A stretch of DNA of 6,481 nt from Dongia_A sp035274225. GTDB lineage: Bacteria > Pseudomonadota > Alphaproteobacteria > Dongiales > Dongiaceae. The DNA is taken from NCBI GenBank assembly GCA_035274225.1, contig DATEOK010000023.1, positions 1-6,481 of the forward strand, in the 5' to 3' direction. Both the position numbers and the translations under genes were made by a program. Below the pieces are notes generated by a model. It was given only the letters and a program-made list of their open reading frames with translations. It searched no databases and was not told where the DNA came from. This document shows positions 4,533-6,481 of this stretch, one piece after another; position 1 is the first letter of the stretch; each line of letters starts with the position of its first letter.

Positions 4533-6425
4533 ATGAAATCAGGCAGCAACATCGAACGCCGCGGGAAGAGCGGAATCTTCTATTTCCGCCGCGCGGTTCC
4601 CGGCGATCTCCAGACGCGTGGTGCGCCGAGAGACCTCCGCCTTTCCCTTCGAACCAACATCCGGGCTGAAGCGATCGCCGCGGCCCGCCAACTCAGCGTC
4701 CTCGTCGATCGCTTCTTCCGAAACCTTCACGAAAGAACGATGACCATGGACGCCGATACCAAGCTCAACCCCGAACTCCTGTGCGCCTTCAAGCGGGAGA
4801 TGTTGGAGCACCAGCTGGAAGCCCTCGATCAGGCCCGGGATGGCGAAGGGGCGATTTCGCCCGAGCAGGCCAAGGCCAACGCACTGCTCGCGGAACTCAG
4901 CGCGCGGTTCTTCCAGCACGACCTCGCCGTGAACGACAACACGATCGTCAACTGCTTCCTGGCACAGGAGATCGAACGGCAGAACCTCCGCGTGGCGCCC
5001 GGCACGCCCGACTGGAACATGCTCGCCCGGCACGGCAAGCAGGTGATGGAGCAGGTCTGCCTCGCCGATGCGCGCCGCTACCGCGGCGACTACAACGACA
5101 CCGCCGCCTACCGCGCGATCGGCCTGCCGGGCCCGTCGGAGATCCAGGTGATCAGCGCCGTCCGCGTCTCGGCGCAGGCAAAGCGGCCGCTGTTGGAGGT
5201 CTACGCGGAGTGCAAGGAGCACAAGATCCGCAAGTCGGAATGGAAACATTCGACGGTGATGTCGAAAGACGTCTCGATCCGGCTGTTCCGGGAAGCCGTC
5301 GGAGATCTGCGTTTCGATCTCATCACCGCCGATCATGCGGCGGAGTTCGACCGCGCGCTGGGCGAGCTGCCGGCGATGGTGGGCAAGAGCGTCTATGCCG
5401 GCCTGACCGTGCCCGAGGCCATCCAGTACCTCAAGCTCCTGCGCACCAAGATCGAGCGCGACCGGGACGAGGGTCGCATCACCGTTGATGAGGCCAACCG
5501 GCTGCTCGCCGAAGCGAGGTGCCAGCCGATGGCGCCGCACACGCGCAACAAGCACATCAACGCCCTGGCCAGCGTGGTCACGTGGGCGCGGACGGTGATG
5601 AAGTGGGGGATCGAGGATCACTTTGCGGCCTTCCGTCTCGACCGGCCGGGCCGCCGGAAGCAGCCGAAGAAGCGGATCGCGCTCACCCGCGAGCGACTGT
5701 TCGACATCCTGCAGAGCCCCCGCTTCTCCGGCCGCAAAACGGCCTCGGCGCGGGGGCAGACCATCGCCGGCGACATCGTCGTCAAGGATGGTCTCTACTG
5801 GGCGCCCCTGCTCGAGAGCCACAACGGATGCCGGCTCGACGAGGCCGCCAAGCTCCGCACCTTCGACGTGGTGAAGCTGTTCGGCATGTGGTGCCTGAAG
5901 CTCAACTTCGACGGCGACCGGCTGGGGCGCGGTGAGACCGAGGCGGGGTCGGGCAAAACCGAGACCAGCAAGCGGATCATCCCGATGCATCGCGTGCTGA
6001 TCCAGCTGGGCCTGCCCGAACAGGCGAGGGGCCAGGACGAACTCTACGACAAGAACGGCACGAAGGATCAGGAGCGCTGGCTTTTTCCGGAGCTGACGGT
6101 GAGCAAGCACCACAAGACGCGCTCGGCCCACCTCACCAAGCGCTGGGCGACCTATTTGACGACGTCCGGTCTCTACCGCAAGTGGGAGGATGGTCACGCC
6201 CTCCGGCACAGCTTCAATGACGCGCTGATCCGCGCCGGCGTCCCCGAGGCGGTGATCAGGGAGTTGATGGGCCACAGCCAGCAGATCAGCATCACCACCG
6301 ACACCTACTTCACCGCCTCGACGCTGCTGCAGCTCAAGCACGAGCTGGACAAGCTCGACTACGGGCTGCCGCTGGAGACCCGCGACGGCGCGTGGCAGAT
6401 CGCCAGGCCGGCGCCGAACAAGTAG
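4533..6425 (+). CDS. Site-specific tyrosine recombinase/integrase with DUF6538-like N-terminus
   Basis: This integrase is likely responsible for inserting and excising the element that begins at the adjacent tRNA-Gln. It has 630 residues, long for the family. The N-terminus (about 8-60: GIFYFRRAVPGDLQ, then LRLSLRT) matches the DUF6538-type domain found at the front of many proteobacterial integrases. A helical region spans about 65-215. The SAM-like core-binding domain starts near 217 and appears interrupted by a charged helical stretch (about 285-330) before HTRNKHINALASVVTWA (336-352). The catalytic domain (about 370-600) keeps the full set: Arg434 (NGCRLDEAAKL), Lys475 (GKTETSKR), His555 and Arg558 (HALRHSF), His581 (LMGHS) and the nucleophile Tyr592 (TDTYF). 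There is no frameshift or internal stop, so the enzyme should be active. The start is supported by GAGAGG at 4521-4526. Transcription may come from the tRNA promoter. It ends in a strong intrinsic terminator. Confidence 0.95.
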   Translation: MKSGSNIERRGKSGIFYFRRAVPGDLQTRGAPRDLRLSLRTNIRAEAIAAARQLSVLVDRFFRNLHERTMTMDADTKLNPELLCAFKREMLEHQLEALDQARDGEGAISPEQAKANALLAELSARFFQHDLAVNDNTIVNCFLAQEIERQNLRVAPGTPDWNMLARHGKQVMEQVCLADARRYRGDYNDTAAYRAIGLPGPSEIQVISAVRVSAQAKRPLLEVYAECKEHKIRKSEWKHSTVMSKDVSIRLFREAVGDLRFDLITADHAAEFDRALGELPAMVGKSVYAGLTVPEAIQYLKLLRTKIERDRDEGRITVDEANRLLAEARCQPMAPHTRNKHINALASVVTWARTVMKWGIEDHFAAFRLDRPGRRKQPKKRIALTRERLFDILQSPRFSGRKTASARGQTIAGDIVVKDGLYWAPLLESHNGCRLDEAAKLRTFDVVKLFGMWCLKLNFDGDRLGRGETEAGSGKTETSKRIIPMHRVLIQLGLPEQARGQDELYDKNGTKDQERWLFPELTVSKHHKTRSAHLTKRWATYLTTSGLYRKWEDGHALRHSFNDALIRAGVPEAVIRELMGHSQQISITTDTYFTASTLLQLKHELDKLDYGLPLETRDGAWQIARPAPNK

Positions 6426-6450
6426 CGCCGACTTCCAAACTCCGACCTCG

Positions 6451-6481
6451 ACGGCGCCACGCGTGTGGCGCCGTTTTTCTT
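6451..6481 (+). terminator. Rho-independent terminator of the integrase gene
   Basis: CGGCGCCAC (6452-6460) pairs perfectly with GTGGCGCCG (6465-6473) around a GCGT loop. The T-rich tract TTTTTCTT follows (6474-6481) and reaches the window edge. An extra A-T pair (6451/6474) extends the stem to 10 bp. It starts 25 bases after the integrase stop, so the integrase transcript ends here and is insulated from downstream cargo. Confidence 0.92.

Noticed and set aside
4539..6341. 600-codon minus-strand open frame antisense to the integrase
   Set aside because: It mirrors the integrase codons and has no recognisable motif. It is the expected by-product of GC-biased third positions, while the plus strand keeps all recombinase catalytic residues.
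4397..6481. Second attachment site (repeat of the tRNA 3' end) inside the window
   Set aside because: No second copy of the T-loop/acceptor sequence was seen by eye after 4396. The distal end must lie beyond the window.

Overview
The window is GC-rich DNA from an alphaproteobacterium, most likely of the Bradyrhizobium/Rhodopseudomonas type (Hyphomicrobiales). This is inferred from the base composition, the protein flavour (IspE, a TAXI-type TRAP system, a DUF6538-type integrase) and the tRNA-Gln sequence. No 16S or other taxonomic marker is present, so the placement is tentative.

Layout. Positions 1-429 hold the C-terminal half of IspE, an isoprenoid (MEP pathway) kinase. Its stop codon overlaps, tail to tail, the stop of a small minus-strand gene (426-797) for a membrane-anchored protein with a peptidoglycan-binding-like domain. 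A divergent intergenic region (798-964) leads into a two-gene TRAP operon. The first gene (965-1921) is a periplasmic TAXI-family solute-binding protein. The second (1961-4252) is a large fused membrane permease that combines the small (DctQ-like) and large (DctM-like) subunits. A short intercistronic hairpin separates the two. Together they should form a complete secondary, ion-gradient-driven uptake system; the substrate cannot be read from sequence.

A tRNA-Gln(TTG) gene with encoded CCA follows at 4323-4396, with a good sigma70-like promoter at 4270-4298. Starting 136 bp after the tRNA, in the same orientation, is a 630-residue tyrosine recombinase (4533-6425) with all its catalytic residues. 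It ends in a strong intrinsic terminator at the window edge. This is the classic left boundary of a tRNA-targeted integrative element. The chromosome-like part ends at or within the tRNA, and the element continues past 6481, so its cargo and its distal attachment site are not visible.

The most interesting stretch is the 136-bp gap between tRNA and integrase. It holds a perfect 12-2-12 inverted repeat and three copies, in both orientations, of a CGTTTCCGCCG-like motif, which together look like recombinase, directionality-factor or repressor sites. No convincing intrinsic terminator or strong promoter lies between tRNA and integrase. The integrase may therefore be expressed by read-through from the tRNA promoter and be disconnected from it when the element excises. 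I found no sign of a defence or other wholly new system inside the window itself.
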